64,000 nucleotides of DNA from positions 62,001 to 126,000 of the forward strand of contig JABVXV010000027.1 in NCBI GenBank assembly GCA_013365325.1, read 5' to 3'. The notes under the pieces are model-generated. The model did no database searches. It was not told where the DNA came from and saw only the letters and a program-made list of their open reading frames with translations. Every line of letters begins with the position of its first letter. The stretch's first letter is position 1. Positions 23,001-36,900 of the stretch are shown in pieces. This DNA is from Dipetalonema caudispina (lineage: Eukaryota > Nematoda > Chromadorea > Rhabditida > Onchocercidae). Position numbers and translations under genes: made by a program.

Positions 23001-23320
23001 TTGATCGGTTAACGTTCGGTGATACTTGATATTTCTCAAATATGTATGTTCTCTTAAATCTCGTGATAGTTACACTCGAGAAGTTAATTCTTCAGAAATA
23101 AAGAGGATATTACTAACAGTGATGATCATGACTTCATTGAACTATAGGAGAATAATGTATCGAAAGGTGCTTCTTTCAATGAATACCTTTTGACCCTTGT
23201 AAAGTTTGAGGAAGCATATGTTTGTATAGATTTGGGAAGTGAATTGTGACCTAGTGATACCTCCGTTTGTTGCATTTTCAGCGCACGTGTACGATTTAAT
23301 CTAAAATGATGCTTTTTTAG

Positions 23321-23331
23321 TACTGTTTGAT
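23321..23331 (+). promoter_or_regulatory. candidate trans-splice acceptor and short leader of MED11
   Basis: GCTTTTTTAG ends at 23320, followed by an 11-nt leader and the MED11 ATG at 23332. The pyrimidine-rich acceptor with no upstream exon in sight suggests spliced-leader addition. The upstream few hundred bases probably serve as promoter for transcription in both directions. Confidence 0.5.
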
Positions 23332-24367
23332 ATGTCAAATCTAAGCACTTCATCCGGTTCAGAGTTGGCATGGCGATTGAAAGCTATCGGTGACGTTGAG
23401 CAGAAAATAGCTGAATTGATCAAACATGCGCAAACATGTATCAACGAACTGAGTAAAGAGAAACAGGCAAGTGTTGTGTATATATCTTCAATTTTTGCGA
23501 AATTTTTCACCTCACCTTTGTGAATTGTGAAATGATGCCTAAATTTCCAATAGTTCCTCAGAAGGTACTTCAGTAGAACTCTTGAAACGATATGAACAGA
23601 ACCTTCATTATTTGATTTCTCAGCAGATAATTGTTGTGTTTCCTGAAGACCGTTTCATTAGTTTGTGTGTATTAATTGATATGATGAAATTGCTGTATGT
23701 GATGCAGTATGTTTAAAGTACGAACATGTTACATATCAATAATAATGTAATACCACTATTTCTGCACTTTTTTGTTATTGAGAAAGAATGAGCTGATGTC
23801 AGTACTGTCGCAAAGGCTAGAAGAAAAGGCACAAGTTATCATTACTGTTGTAACTGGTTTTTTTTTACATCACAAGTGGTATTGGATTATCGCTTGATGA
23901 AAGATGATGTATTTGGACATGTTTGGTTTCATGTCACATTTTGATACACTATGATTTGCATGCTAATGTATTGTGAGGATTGAATTACCAGAAAAATGGA
24001 ATCCATGAAAGTTAAAATGGCATCTTTCAGGAAATTTACGCTCATTGTCTTTTTTTTTGTATTGTGAATAGATGTTTCAATAATACTATGAGAGTGTATT
24101 TCAGTTTCATTTCAGATCAGCAAATCTAAAATGGAGGAAGCATCATCAGCATTCAAGAAATGCCTTAATTCGATCGAAAGTGATCTGAATGCCCAAATGC
24201 AGTATTTGAGTCATGTTTGTGTTGGCACTGCTCATCAGGGCTCAACTTTTGCGAGTCAGCAGAATATAGCTCTTGCGGAGCAAACATTGATTTCTTTAAA
24301 AGATCGATTATCAGCCATACAGCATATTTATCTCCCTGTTATGACAGATATCTCAGCGCCGAGATGA
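23332..24367 (+). CDS. mdt-11: Mediator complex subunit 11 (MED11)
   Basis: Head-module subunit of Mediator, which bridges transcription factors and RNA polymerase II. Two exons, 23332-23466 and 24116-24367, give 128 aa (human 117). The first exon encodes a helix (WRLKAIGDVEQKIAELIKHAQTCINELSKEK) that matches the MED11 N-terminal signature of an aliphatic helix followed by LSKEK. The second carries FKKCLNSIESDLNAQMQYLSHVCVGTAHQGS, parallel to the family's [24 protein letters not shown] region. The intron begins CAG/GCAAGT, a GC donor. Using the nearest GT instead brings a stop codon after a few residues, so GC-AG is required. It is convergent with the acyltransferase gene, whose stop lies 166 bp beyond. 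Confidence 0.92.
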
Positions 24368-24532
24368 CAACAAAGAAAGAAAAGGAACTATCCTTTTTCT
24401 GTAATTTATTTCTGTAAATATTTGGACAAGATGAGATGCTATTATTTAAATACATATTTAAGAATTGAAGTAAATGAAGAAGTGCTTTGCTTCCTGCTGG
24501 AAAAATAAAAAACAAAAAGAATCTTGTTCTGT
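24368..24532. other. short convergent 3' spacer
   Basis: 165 bp separates the MED11 stop from the oppositely oriented acyltransferase stop. It contains AATAAA near 24506 on the plus strand, a likely MED11 polyadenylation signal. Confidence 0.55.
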
Positions 24533-27500
24533 TCAAATGGCATGAGCACTATCGACAAGTTGAAATTTGTACTTATTTGATGGGTCATTTTCAAGTAGAG
24601 CATTTCGAGTTTCATTTTCAGGCCCAATTTTGATTATTTCAACTTGTTTGTTACGTGATTTCTTCCTTTTCCGAATTGCATTGTCGATGTTTACGGAAGG
24701 ATACTCGATAATAAACAACGTTATATAACTAATAACATGTACAATGACTATTTCTTCTATAGCAAAAGCGAATACTGTTTGCATTCCATTGAAAACAATC
24801 GGGAATCTTCTTTTCATATATAAGCCGCCTACTATTAATATATGGATCAAACAAACCTGTAAAATACCTAGTGTTATATGAAGGCATATAAAAATTTTTG
24901 TTGAGATGTTTGTGTTAGGCGATATATGAAGAGTAGATGTTCTCCAGAAGGAAGATATATATGTAGTTTGAAACAAAAAAACCTTGAAGATTTTCGAATG
25001 AGGGATAAGGAAGGTTTTTGCTATAAATCACTCTTTTCATTTTGATCTGTTATGATCAAACAAATACGTACGTTGCTTCTTAATTTCCCGATTTTCGAAT
25101 AAAGTTATAGCATCTATCGCTGTGAGCTTGAGCTATTGGATAATATTTGGTGGGATGGATCAGTACTGGATGATGTCAGACAGCAATGATTAGTAAGATA
25201 CTAACTTGTAACGGCTATCTGTAAGCGTGGAATTTCGACAAATATCTGCTTACTATGAATGAAACAATGATAAAAAATACCACATAAGAGACTTTCGAGA
25301 GATATATGAAAAATGGAAAACTCAGGAAACGATTCAAGTAATAAGCATGCTCATTATGACATGCAAAAATAAGCCAAGCAATAGCTATTGCCCATGTAGT
25401 ATGATGTAAGGCACCATATAATAAATGATATAACCACCAATGCCATTCCTGAAGATTAAGCTGTAGTTTCATTATGTAATACTTATCACTTTCATATGGA
25501 TTAGAAGTATAACGCAGGTCGGGAGTGGATGGAAGGATTATTGACAGTTGTTGACGATTTTTGTTAACAATAAATATACCTGTAATTTTATCTCATTACT
25601 CAATATGACACAGATAGTATCACGATGACATGTTACCTGTTTATGGCTGGGTAATTTGGTTTAAGAATCTAAATAATTTGTTGAGTAACAAACCTGTAAA
25701 GCTGGATAAAGTCCAAATAGACTAGTAAAACCAAATATAATAAATAATGACCAGCCGTAGAAAAGTCTTTTTTGCGATAATTTTTCTTTATTATTTGCTA
25801 GATAATATCCGAGCAATATGCCAACAATATGAGGGCCAATCCGGTAATGTGGTTTAACATATATAGCATGATGATGCTGAAACATAAATAGTAACTTCTG
25901 TTTTTACTTTCTGTTGAAGTACCATACTTTGGCAGTGTTAAATTATGGTTGAGTCGAAAAAGGCCGATCATTTCCAATTGAAAGTGGGGAATAAAGTTTT
26001 CGCTTTTCTAAAAGATGTAAGGGATATCACGTGATATAGTCATCAAAGGCGCATTTATCTGTACGCAATGATAAGTTAACATGGTCAACTGATTTCCTAC
26101 TTATTAAATGACCCGAAAATTGTTTTAAATGATGTGGTCTCGGAAAAACTGTTAAGACTAATTCATCGAAAGAGGATTTCCATTCTGAAGATATCCCTTG
26201 ATAAGACAGTTGAAGGATGCAGACTGAGATTAGTACACTACTTTTCCTAGACTCTGCCTAGGAAAGATCTATTTTGGATTCAGAAGCAACACCTCCATGA
26301 AACCATTTTGCCATCAATACGATTATACACAGATCTGTATCTGGTCATAAAAGAAATTATCTGAACGAGAGATATTCCTACTCTGTCAAGTATGCGTTAG
26401 TTTCGGATATTGGGCAGATGCATTCAGGACCACTATCAATTCAGTCAGATACGGCTTCACTTTTACCTGATCCTTTTATATGAGTTCGATCAGTCCTACA
26501 GACTGTTGTTCTATATTAATTACCAGAAAAAGATTACTTCCATGTAATCAGGATTAAATATACTTGACGTCATCCATAAGAATTGCGTTGGTGGAAAGTT
26601 GAACTGTCTCATTTTGACAATATTTAACATTGTAGAAGCAACAATTGTGGCCACGGATATTACTAGTCCCAGTTTGTATGACTTATCGAAAGATAGCAGA
26701 TAAATAGGAGAAAGTGCATAAAATATGAAATCTGTTCCGATATACCTGAAATTGGGATTCATTCATTAGCATTGGTGAATATTTCATGTCAGTATTCTTC
26801 AGATGGTACGATCACTTACAGTGTTTGTCGTAAAGTTTATTATTTGTTACTAATTTTGTGAGGAATCATCCGTATTTAGTCCCCATCTATTGTTTTTATA
26901 TCCACATTTGGCCTGTTTTAGTTTGGGCTTTTGTAGAAAAATGGAAAATAACATAAATTCATACCAATTCAATTAAATGTTCGAAATTCCAAAGCTTTTC
27001 CAAAAGCTAAGCTTTAATCAAAATATGCCTAGTATACAGTTTTTTCGTGTTAAATGTATGAGAGGAATTATAATTTGTTACAAAAATTATTCCTCTCCTT
27101 TTCTTTCGTTCATTTTCATTTACTAAAGCTTTGGATAGAAACTTTGTAGACTTTGCTTCATTTCCAGTATGTTATAAAAAATTAAAAAATAATCAACAGA
27201 CCAAGTCCATGGTAAACATTTGTTATCGGTAATACTGTTAATAAACAACAAAGTTTTCCACCAGTTACTGATACAGGCGTCAGCCAAATCTTCAACTTTC
27301 CAAGTTGCACGGTAATGTAACACCTCCATTTCTACCGGCAAATAAAGTACGACGTATGCTAAATCTGGCCATAAACGCACTATACGATGCCAATAGAACT
27401 GATACCAATAAGAAAAAGTCGTTATCTGATCTGAAAATTGCTTTAATTTGTTGCATGTTGACAAATTTTAATTCCTATTTCAAATATTAACACCACTGGT

Positions 27501-30457
27501 CTCTAAATTGGCCAGCGCAATTTTATATCAATTTCCTGATTCTAAACGTATTTTACGGAAATTCTTTGGAACCAATAGATATAATATAAGTATCTCTCAA
27601 TACTACGGAATGCTCATGTTCCTTTTTTTCCCACCATTTCGGCACTTTCAATCAATTTAATATGGATAGGAGCAGTGCTACTTCTCGAGAACGTCTTTAA
27701 TTATGCATCAGTAATTATTATCAGTTGGTTGGGTTTCAATAATATGAATTATCATCGTTAGCAGAATGTCAGTTTGATAAGGTTTGTTTAATCTATGCCT
27801 TATTTGAGCTGTAAGCGATTTAGACTATTTTGCCGGTTAATTAAAACTGTAAGGATATATACTCAGTCTTGTTTTGATGTTGTCTATGATCTCTAAGAAT
27901 ATCATTTATTAGAAATGTTTAAAGTTAATTTGTTTTTGAAACAAGAAACAGACAGTAATATTAAAAAATGTAAAGAACCTTTTCGCTGTTCTCGTTGAAA
28001 CCATCTGTACGCTAATAATGTACCACTCATCAGGAAGAATATATCCACACTGAGGAAACAATTTGTAACTATTTGACAAAGAAAGTTATTTCTCAATGTA
28101 TCTCTGTATTCATCCAAATTTATCAAATAACCCTGAAATTTTGCAAAATTTTGTTAAACTTTTACACGACATCAGATTAATATATCAGCAAGTAACTAAT
28201 GACACGTGCGTGAACTGGACAAATTAGAAGACGAAGATATGAATCAACGTTCAAAGTCTAAAATATTGCACTGAATACAATCTTCAAAATTTTCAATCTT
28301 CTTGATTAATCATTGGTTGTTAGTATTCGCTCGTGTGCAATATTTGCAGGTGTAAAAATATTACTGAGAAAATTGCGTCTCATAAGGTGAGGATGCATGC
28401 ATCAAATTGCAGTAATAACCTCGTGAGATAGCCGCAAGTACTCGAAATATTTGAAACTATTTTCAATTTATTATAACTTTTCAGAAAACTAAAACTTATT
28501 AAGCATTAGGCAAGTGTGAATGTCAAATGTGCTTTGTCAGCCTAATGATAAAGTTTGCATATTCTTTTATTTTAAAACAAAAATTTCCAATATAATGGTA
28601 GCTATTAACTTGAACTATAATCACAGGCTTACTTGGATTATAAACGAAGAATGTCCTAAGACTACCCACATAGTTGTAATGACACGCAACCCAAATATGC
28701 ATGTAATCATCCTTTTTTCCCCATTTGACTTCTGCATTATTCTTTGAACGGTTCGAATTCCTGAGAATGCCAGAAAAACATCTAAGGCCAATGATCTGTA
28801 AAGAATTAAAGAATCATCAAAATACGATTTTAAATTTAAATTTCATTTTCGATGGTTGCATGCATGCAACAGAACTAATATTATTTGCTTCGCTGCAACA
28901 TTAATGTTATACTACTAACAAAATTCATACAGAATCAAAAATTTTGCTTCTCCTAATACATTGTAAATTTCAAAAATAATAAAGTAAAGTGTTAATGTTC
29001 ATTAATGAATATTAAGAATACATAAATTACTTTGATTTCATCCCTCTCATAGCATGATAAATACTAGCACATGCTACAAGAATAAAGATTAATTTGTTGC
29101 TAATGAAATTAGCAAGGATAAGTGGTCGATGAAACCATTGTTTTTCATATCTTGATCTGCTGCAACGAATTGTTTGGTAGACTGTCATATTGCTAGGCCA
29201 CATGCCTATACTTATTTCCCAGTGATGTACGAGCTGTAATTTGTCTATTTTAATTATCGTCATTCATTAAACTTTCCTTTTTTCTTTTCATTAAAAAAAA
29301 ACTCTCAATTGTTGTCTCCCAATCATATCATATTTTCATTTAATGACACTTCTTTTTTTTTTCTTTCAATTTACTCTCAATCACTGATACGCTAATCAGT
29401 AAAGAAAAGAAGTGAAGTTCGACGATTACATTCGAAAAATAAAAACGATTGTCATCATGAATGGATGAAATGAAGTGGTTAACGGTTGAACAAATCAAAA
29501 TGGAAAATTTCTCAAATTTCATTTTTTGATTTAAACCTCTCATTGATTAATTTCTGAGAAATTTAAATAAAAATGGGTCTTTTAAACTTCACCTACTTGT
29601 AATCTATCTTGCAAACAAGTGGCTGGTAGGCATATGCCAACTGCAAATGATCTGCTCTGCATATCTCCATAAGCATTGCAGTAAATGAAGGGATATTCAG
29701 ATACAACTGCTTCTGTTTCATCGGCAACTTCAAGGCATTGTATGACACGGTAGTGCTGCAAATTGTCAGTTGAGGCCAAGCCAATAGTTTTCTCATCATG
29801 CAAGTTTCGGAAAGTTATAATTCATGAAAAAATTTTTTCACATTAATTTTGCATTTCAGTTTAAATTACAATTAAGATCAAAATGGAATCCACCCATTGA
29901 TTTCGATCCCTGCTCATTAAGAATTTTGCGCTTTCCGAAGTAGCATAGGATTCATAGAAGAAATCACGCTGTTCTTTTGCTGTATCATGTGCCAAGAAGA
30001 AAGCGTGTATCTAAAACTGATTCTGAAAGTCTTCGATATATTTCCAAGCATTAAATTTTTAAAACTTTAAGAAACGATATTTGAATTCTTCATCTTAAAC
30101 TTCATAAAATTACTCAATTGAAATACTTTTGCATCATTAATTCAATGAATTTTAAATAGAATTTCAAATTAGTTTGGATTTACTTTCTTTCTGTTTTATT
30201 TAAGCATTCAAAAGATCTCCATGTTATACTGCCTTTGAAGTCAAAGAATGCTTAGGAAATTCCCACTGCTGCATTTGAAAAACTGCGCACAAATTAAATG
30301 AAAAACTAACTTTGCGAAGACTTGATTGACAAATTGATGTGAGATTCAGTTGTGTCGTGGAATTGATGAACGCATTTATTTGATCGGTTGAGTAAGACTT
30401 TAAATAGTTAGCTTCTAGCATGAGAATAAATGAAAAAATGAAGAATTGAATTAGCAT
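24533..30457 (-). CDS. NRF-6-like membrane acyltransferase (Acyl_transf_3 family)
   Basis: Multi-pass membrane protein of the nematode NRF-6/OAC family, known for lipid transport and drug-response phenotypes; the substrate here is unknown. Exons (approximate at the third): 30457-30311, 30010-29894, about 29795-29597, 29233-29031, 28795-28633, 28132-27979, 27430-27202, 26745-26538, 25876-25694, 25448-25254, 24856-24533. Total about 640 aa. It starts with a signal peptide (MLIQFFIFSFILMLEA), followed by a cysteine-containing luminal NRF domain (CLEVADETEA, FAVGICLPATCLQDRL). The acyltransferase 3 domain follows, with LRVITTMWVVLGH (conserved His), SVDIFFLMSGTLLAYR, YWYQFYWHRIVRLWP, CLPWTW joined to YIGTDFIFYALSP, and further hydrophobic helices. 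The basic C-terminal tail (RKRKKSRNK) is probably cytosolic. The last five exons agree in phase wherever checked. Confidence 0.85.
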
Positions 30458-32219
30458 GTCAGTAAGGTGTGAAGTGATCTGTTCAAGACGACAGAATAGT
30501 ACACGAAAGGAAGAAAACTTCGAGAGAAACTAAATTTTTCTCCACAAACTGTTGAAAACTAAGAAATATGTAAAAAAGAAAACAGTGAAAAAACGAAAAA
30601 TTTGTTTCAATATGACGGTTAGATTTGTGTGTTGTAAACGACATGATGGAGACAAAAAGAGTTGGTGGGAATTAAGAAGAACCTGTTTAATTTACTTTAT
30701 TAATTTCATACTGAATTTTACAGTGATGTAGTTGCCTGTTTTATTTTCCACTTCTACGTCATTAATTACGTCTAATGTTTTTGACGAGTAATGAGCAGTG
30801 AAGTCTAATCAACTCTGTTTCTTCATCTTCCTTGTTAAAACAAAAACTTTTTACCTAAGTCAAAGCAAATTCTCACTCTTGAAGTGTTAGCAAAACTTCA
30901 TTAAAGTCCTTTTTTCTTTTTCAAACTGAAAATTCTTTTGTTTGCAAAAAATTAACAACATCTTCAGACAATTCTTTCAATCACAGTATTAAGGCAATGG
31001 TCTTCTTTTCACCTAAAAATACAAATTCTCTCAAAAAATCTCTAAACATAAAATTCAAAAACATTCGTTTTGATGAAATTGCATTTTATGCATTTATCAA
31101 TGTCATAGCACTTTTACGAAGATATTTAGAACAATAAATTTGCTTTGATGTTGTTATAATTATTACAGTTAATTTTACTGCAGTTAATGAAAGATTTATT
31201 CAATCATCCATAGAACAAAATCTTACCGTGGATCTACTTTCTACTACATTGTGATAACCTGTTTAACCTATTCAGCTCTACTGACAGAGTTTCAACTGAT
31301 TACAGTAATGAAGATTTATCTGAGAAAAAAAAAGTTGAAGTTGATTGAAGTTCGGATCTTTTGTAGAATTTTGCAGACATATCCTACAATAGCACTGTAT
31401 CAGAATGTAAAGAACATCGAAAATCGGTAAAGACTTAAGTTCTCAAGTAAGTGGTAATTTGTTCATACGATCATTTCTAAATTTTACATCTAAAAGTTTC
31501 GGATTGATTCATTAGCGCATGCATCGTTGCATTTAGTTGAACAAACTTCTACATTAGAAAGAGAAACCTTTTCTGTTGCTCCGTTTTTCATGCATAAAAC
31601 TGAATGAAATTAACTTAAGATATTATTCAAATCCAAAGTTTTCTATTAATGTGACTCTCAAACTGATAGTTTATTTTATATTGAAATTTCATAAATCTCA
31701 AAGAAGAAAACGATTTTTTCCTGAATGAAGTTCAGGTTAATCATACTTATGATCGATCATATTCCGGAAATAAAAATGGGACAATTTAGAAGTAGTCCAG
31801 TGAATTGTCATAATTATCGGGAAATGAATGACTAATTGATGTCGCATAAAAATGAGAGAGGAATAGAAGAGGTCGATAATTACGTATAAGTATGATTCGT
31901 CCGGATAACTCCTTCGCAATTTTTAGAAAGTTATTATCTCGGCACAAATATTAAATTTTGTTGTTGAGCAATCAAAACAGCCAAACATAGAAATACTGCT
32001 TGCTGCCTTTCTCCGCTCTCCGTCAAATCAGTGGGAAATTAGGAAACATTACGATCCGTCGGATAATTGCGCTTCAGTAGAAAGTAGTGGATGGTGTATC
32101 TTTCGGTATTGTATAGAAGGCATATGGTTCAAATAATTTCACTTCTTGTCTTTTTATTAAAAAAGATTTGCTGATTTTAAATTCTAATATACTCTTATTA
32201 GCTATTTGCTGATTTTCAG
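30458..32219. other. divergent intergenic region
   Basis: About 1.76 kb lies between the divergently transcribed acyltransferase (minus) and patched-related (plus) genes, so both promoters are expected here. It is AT-rich, without supported exons or recognisable elements. Confidence 0.5.
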
Positions 32220-32229
32220 TGGGACATTG
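32218..32229 (+). promoter_or_regulatory. candidate trans-splice acceptor of the patched-related gene
   Basis: GCTGATTTTCAG ends at 32219, followed by a 10-nt leader and the ATG at 32230. This is the same arrangement as at MED11, ERCC2 and WIP. Confidence 0.5.
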
Positions 32230-33951
32230 ATGGAAAGTTATATTCGGGAAGTGGGGGCATTTTTGGGTGCTTCAATCGCACGACATCCATCCCGTTTTGC
32301 AGTACTCCCCGTTTGTTCCTTCTGCTTTTTTTTCATTCCCTTTCTTGATTCATTCGGTCAACTTTTTCGAGAACCGAGCGCAATTGGTTCGAGCAAACTT
32401 TTCGTGCCTCGAAATTCAGCAAGTGAACGCAACAAGCATACGTATATTTTTAAATTTTGAAGTTTGAAACTTAAATTTTCCAAAAATTTGAAGGTAGATT
32501 TTGATTACGTAATGATGAGACTTTTGATTTTTTATTCAGAAAAAAACAATCGTCAAACTGAAAAACACATTTCCTCTTCAGAATCGAGAAAATATTTCCG
32601 CATGGAATATATTATTATGATCGCACATTTCTATCTCCAAATTTACGTATCCTCAACTTTGAAATATTGTCTGGCTCCATTTACGAGCCTCAATTTGTTG
32701 AATTTTATCAAAATCTTCGAAATAAACTGGAACTGTTAAGTGTGAGAAAATTTCATCTTATTTATAGCAAAGTTTGTTATCCATACAACTTAATTATCTC
32801 TTAATGAAAAAAATTGAAGGTGATACATAACGACGATACAATAAGTTATTTCAACCTTTGCTCAAAAGTATCAGAAAATGGACGACACTGTTTTCCTGAT
32901 CTATTTCTTCTATCCTACACTTATCTGGCACTATCACAGCCTGTCCAATATCCTATTTGGCATCTTTCCATATACAAGTATGCTTGTTATGTAAATAATA
33001 TTTTCAAAATCTTCCCCGAACTAATATCTTTTAGCATAAACCAAGCAATGGGAAACATCTTTTGAGCATCTTTAATTAAATTATAAAAGTTCATAAAAAT
33101 ATATTTCACGAGATCACAGTTAATTTTTAGCACTTCTCAGACTATTTTCACCGGTACCACATATGGTGGCGTACATACCGGGAAATATTCGGATAACATC
33201 ATTTCGGCCCGATATGTTCGTATGATTTTCGATTTTCCACCACCTTATCATATCACAGAATTCGATGATATCTGGGATAGCTACATGGAACATAACCTGA
33301 AATATCCTTCAAATATAAAAATAACAAAATGGAGTCGTAGCCAATATGAGCGAGATATGAAACTGATAGTAGAGCGAACTCAAAGGTATTTATTTCAAAT
33401 TTGCGAAATTTGCACATTTCTTTTAAATCATCCTGTCCTGTTATTGGTGATGTAACTTTCAGATTGCTTCCATTATTGGCATTCTGTTTGGTTTCGTTTT
33501 GTTGTTTGAGTTCATTGAAGTACGGCTGTAACTTACATTTTATGTTGATTTCTTTCTATGGCGTCTTATCGGCTGGTTAGTTTTACATATTATTTCACTA
33601 AAATATCCACTTCAGATGTATTTTCTTGAAAATTTTAGAAATTGAAAGGTTTTAAGTATTGTTAAACATGCAAATAAATAAAATTGAATTAAACTGTATG
33701 GAAGTATTTTTGCAAACCGCGCGACAAATATTCTTGCAAACTGCATGGTAAGTGTTCTTGCATGAATGAGAAGCAAAAGATTTAGTTTAAACGGTAAGCT
33801 TTCTTACACATACTTTTCACTACTGTATTATGTTGAAGTATATTTAAAGTTAACGCTTTTTTTTTTTTTTTGAACCTTTGCAAAGAGATTTTCTTTGAAA
33901 AGAGGTGAAATTGATTAAATAAGAAAGTATCGGAGAACAGAGAACTATTCC

Positions 33952-33988
<37 letters not shown>

Positions 33989-36900
33989 GATTTTCATTAG
34001 TTACGTATACGAAAAGTTGAATTTCTTGGAGTATTTTCTATTCTAATGAAATAAAATTAAATTTTAGCATGCGGACTAGTGACAGCTTTTGGTTTTCTCC
34101 ATATCATTGGTATACGTTTGGTACAAGTCGCACTTGTCACACCATTTCTCGTCCTTTGTAAGCATTCTTTTTGAAGTAAATTTTCCAACTATTCTCTCTC
34201 ATAAATTCTACCAAGAAAATTTGATAAAACATTTTGGAATAGTTAATCAATGAGAAATTCGCTCAAATTTTTAGCAATATTTTATTTCAAGGAACAATTT
34301 ATTGTAGCAATTGGCATTGATGATATGTTTCTGATGCTTTCCATTTGGGAACAAACAATTTCCGCATCAGCTACTACTGGCATTGATCGTTGTGATTTGA
34401 TACGAACGACTTTCCGGTTGGTTTATCACTGTTTTTTTCAATGTGAGCTTTGAAATGAACTGGCCTAAGCCTTACAAGCAATTAAATTAATCATTGTTAT
34501 GATGCTCAAAAAATATGAAATTATATTTCAAAAATTCCAACTATTTTCTACGCAACATTTTAGCTTAAAGATTTCTTCTGAGGACAAAATTCCGACAATT
34601 AGAGTGTAACGTCCGTATTTCAGCCGTGAATTTAATGTGAAAATGTTGCAGAGAAAGTGTAGTATCGATATTGTTGACTACGATAGGCAATATACTTGTT
34701 TTTACGTTTGGTTCACTTTCACCTTTTCCAATCATTCGGACATTTTGCATCTACAGCGCTGTTTCACTTTTCGTCGTTTTCTTATTTCAACTTACACTAT
34801 TCGGCTCTTTATTAGCTATGAAAGCCCCAAATTCTCTTGGCAGTAATTTGATTTGTTTTTCAATACAACAAAACTATTCAGAATCAAACGAAAAATTTCC
34901 ATCATCCAGTATGCTTTGAATTTAAAAAATATATTGCAATAAGTTATTCTGAATGAAAGGAAAGTCAATTTCCGGAATGTCATTTTTCCAGTTAACTTAT
35001 TCAAATAATAATCAACCTAAAATTGTTTTACGGTGTAGTTAATAATCCTTTCTAGTACAATCTGAGCGTTCCCGATCGTCGTTGCCATTGCCTTATGCAA
35101 CAATTTTCAAAAATAAGTATTTCCTCGCATTTGTCTGCCTGAGTTATGCTACCTATCTAATTGGCTCGAGCATTATCCTGAACCGAAAAATCGATATTGG
35201 CCTCCAACTTTCTTCGCTTTTACCGGTTGATACAGGGTAAAACTTTTTTGTGGTAGTCTGAATTACAAACAATATCAAAAATGTTTTCTTCGGCTGTTTG
35301 AGATTCTCGAAAAGAATAAAGATAATACGATATCCGGAAAATGTACTGTATGCTGATAAGTATAATTGTGAAAGATGTGATGATCTTATCAATAATGAGC
35401 TAAAAAGTTTCAGCACTTACAAATATTTGAGAATCTATGAAGATTACTTTTCTAAATACAGTACACCACTGGAAATAGTTTTGCCTGATAAATTAGATTA
35501 TTTTGATCGCCATTTGCAACGGCGTCTATTTCATGCTATTGAGATTCTCGAAAATACTAATCATACGATGAAAGCAACCTTCTGGCTTCCTGTATTTCTG
35601 GATTTTTTAAGGTAATTTTCCGGAATTATTATTCCATCTTTTTTTTTGTACTCTCAGATTTTTTCTTTTTTTTCTGTTCATTCGTTAGAAGATGCTAAAG
35701 AAAGGCATTGTCACGAATAAATTCTAACAAAAGTCCCAGAATTTTAGGAATAAAAACAATATCGAACGACTTGACGTTAATTCAACTTCACTTCATGAAA
35801 AAATGACACATTTTCTGCAACATCCGGCATACAGGTTTGTTAACTGATAACGGGAATGTTCTGTTTCACATCAATCATGATTGATCATTATTCCTGCAAT
35901 CGAAATTATTGACCAATTAACTTTGCTAAAAACCTTTGCAAATCAAATTTAAATACTTTTTAACCCGTGATATGGTACATTATATTGTCTTAATGCAAAA
36001 AACTTTATTGGGTTATTGTTGTATAAAACATAGTACTTTATAATGTGCTAATATAAAAAATACAGCATCTTTTGTAGCCATATTTAATATCATCAACTTT
36101 TTAGGCATTTTACTCGGGATATCATTTTTGAAGAAAGAAGTAATAGTCGTTTTTTCATCAGATATAGCAGACTTCATATACCACTCTTTAATATCACACG
36201 TTTGAGCAGGTAAACAATCTTATCATATATCATAAAATATAAGTGATTCATTCATATTTTGAAAAAAATTCAAACAAATTTAGATGGAGGAAAAATAAAG
36301 GAAGCATTTTAGGAGAAGCGCAATGCATTTGATAAGGAGCAAAGTTAAAGTGGCCGAGAAACGTTATTCAATACGATTTCTTACCTATCATGTAATATAT
36401 GATCTGGTAGAACAGGATGATTTAATACCATATTTAGTATTCACTAATGCTGTCTTAGCAGGTTCTCAGTTCATTAATTTAGAAAGTTTTCAAGAATTTG
36501 ATATTTGTAATTGTACTATAACGATTATTTTGACAATAAGGTCATTCATAATCTGCTCACATCAGATCACGGCTGCATGATTGACGTGAACTAGACGATT
36601 ATTTGACCTTAAAGTACCGACTGATAATGAGAAAACTAACAGCAATCATCAAAATGGTCTTGAACAACTTCATCAGATCTGTCATTTCCCACTAACTATC
36701 ATTAATTATTGGATGATGTGTAGAATATTTGCAGGGATGGCTTCAACTTGCGCTATTTTAATATTAACCCCATCGGTGACGAACTGTGTCCTCATAATCT
36801 GGGCTACATTTAGTATCAATTTTGGCGTATTTGCATTGTTGAGTGTTTGTGGAACTCATTTGGACATCATATCTACCATTGTTACACTTTTAAGTATCGG

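Noticed and set aside
28741..28770. GGTTCGAATTCC, a tRNA B-box-like sequence
   Set aside because: It lies within an acyltransferase coding exon, and no cloverleaf or A box surrounds it.
32464..32739. 91-aa open frame in the patched-related gene
   Set aside because: The exon here is real but in another frame (IEKIFPHGIYYYDR onward), which fits the family and the splice phase; this frame is a shadow.
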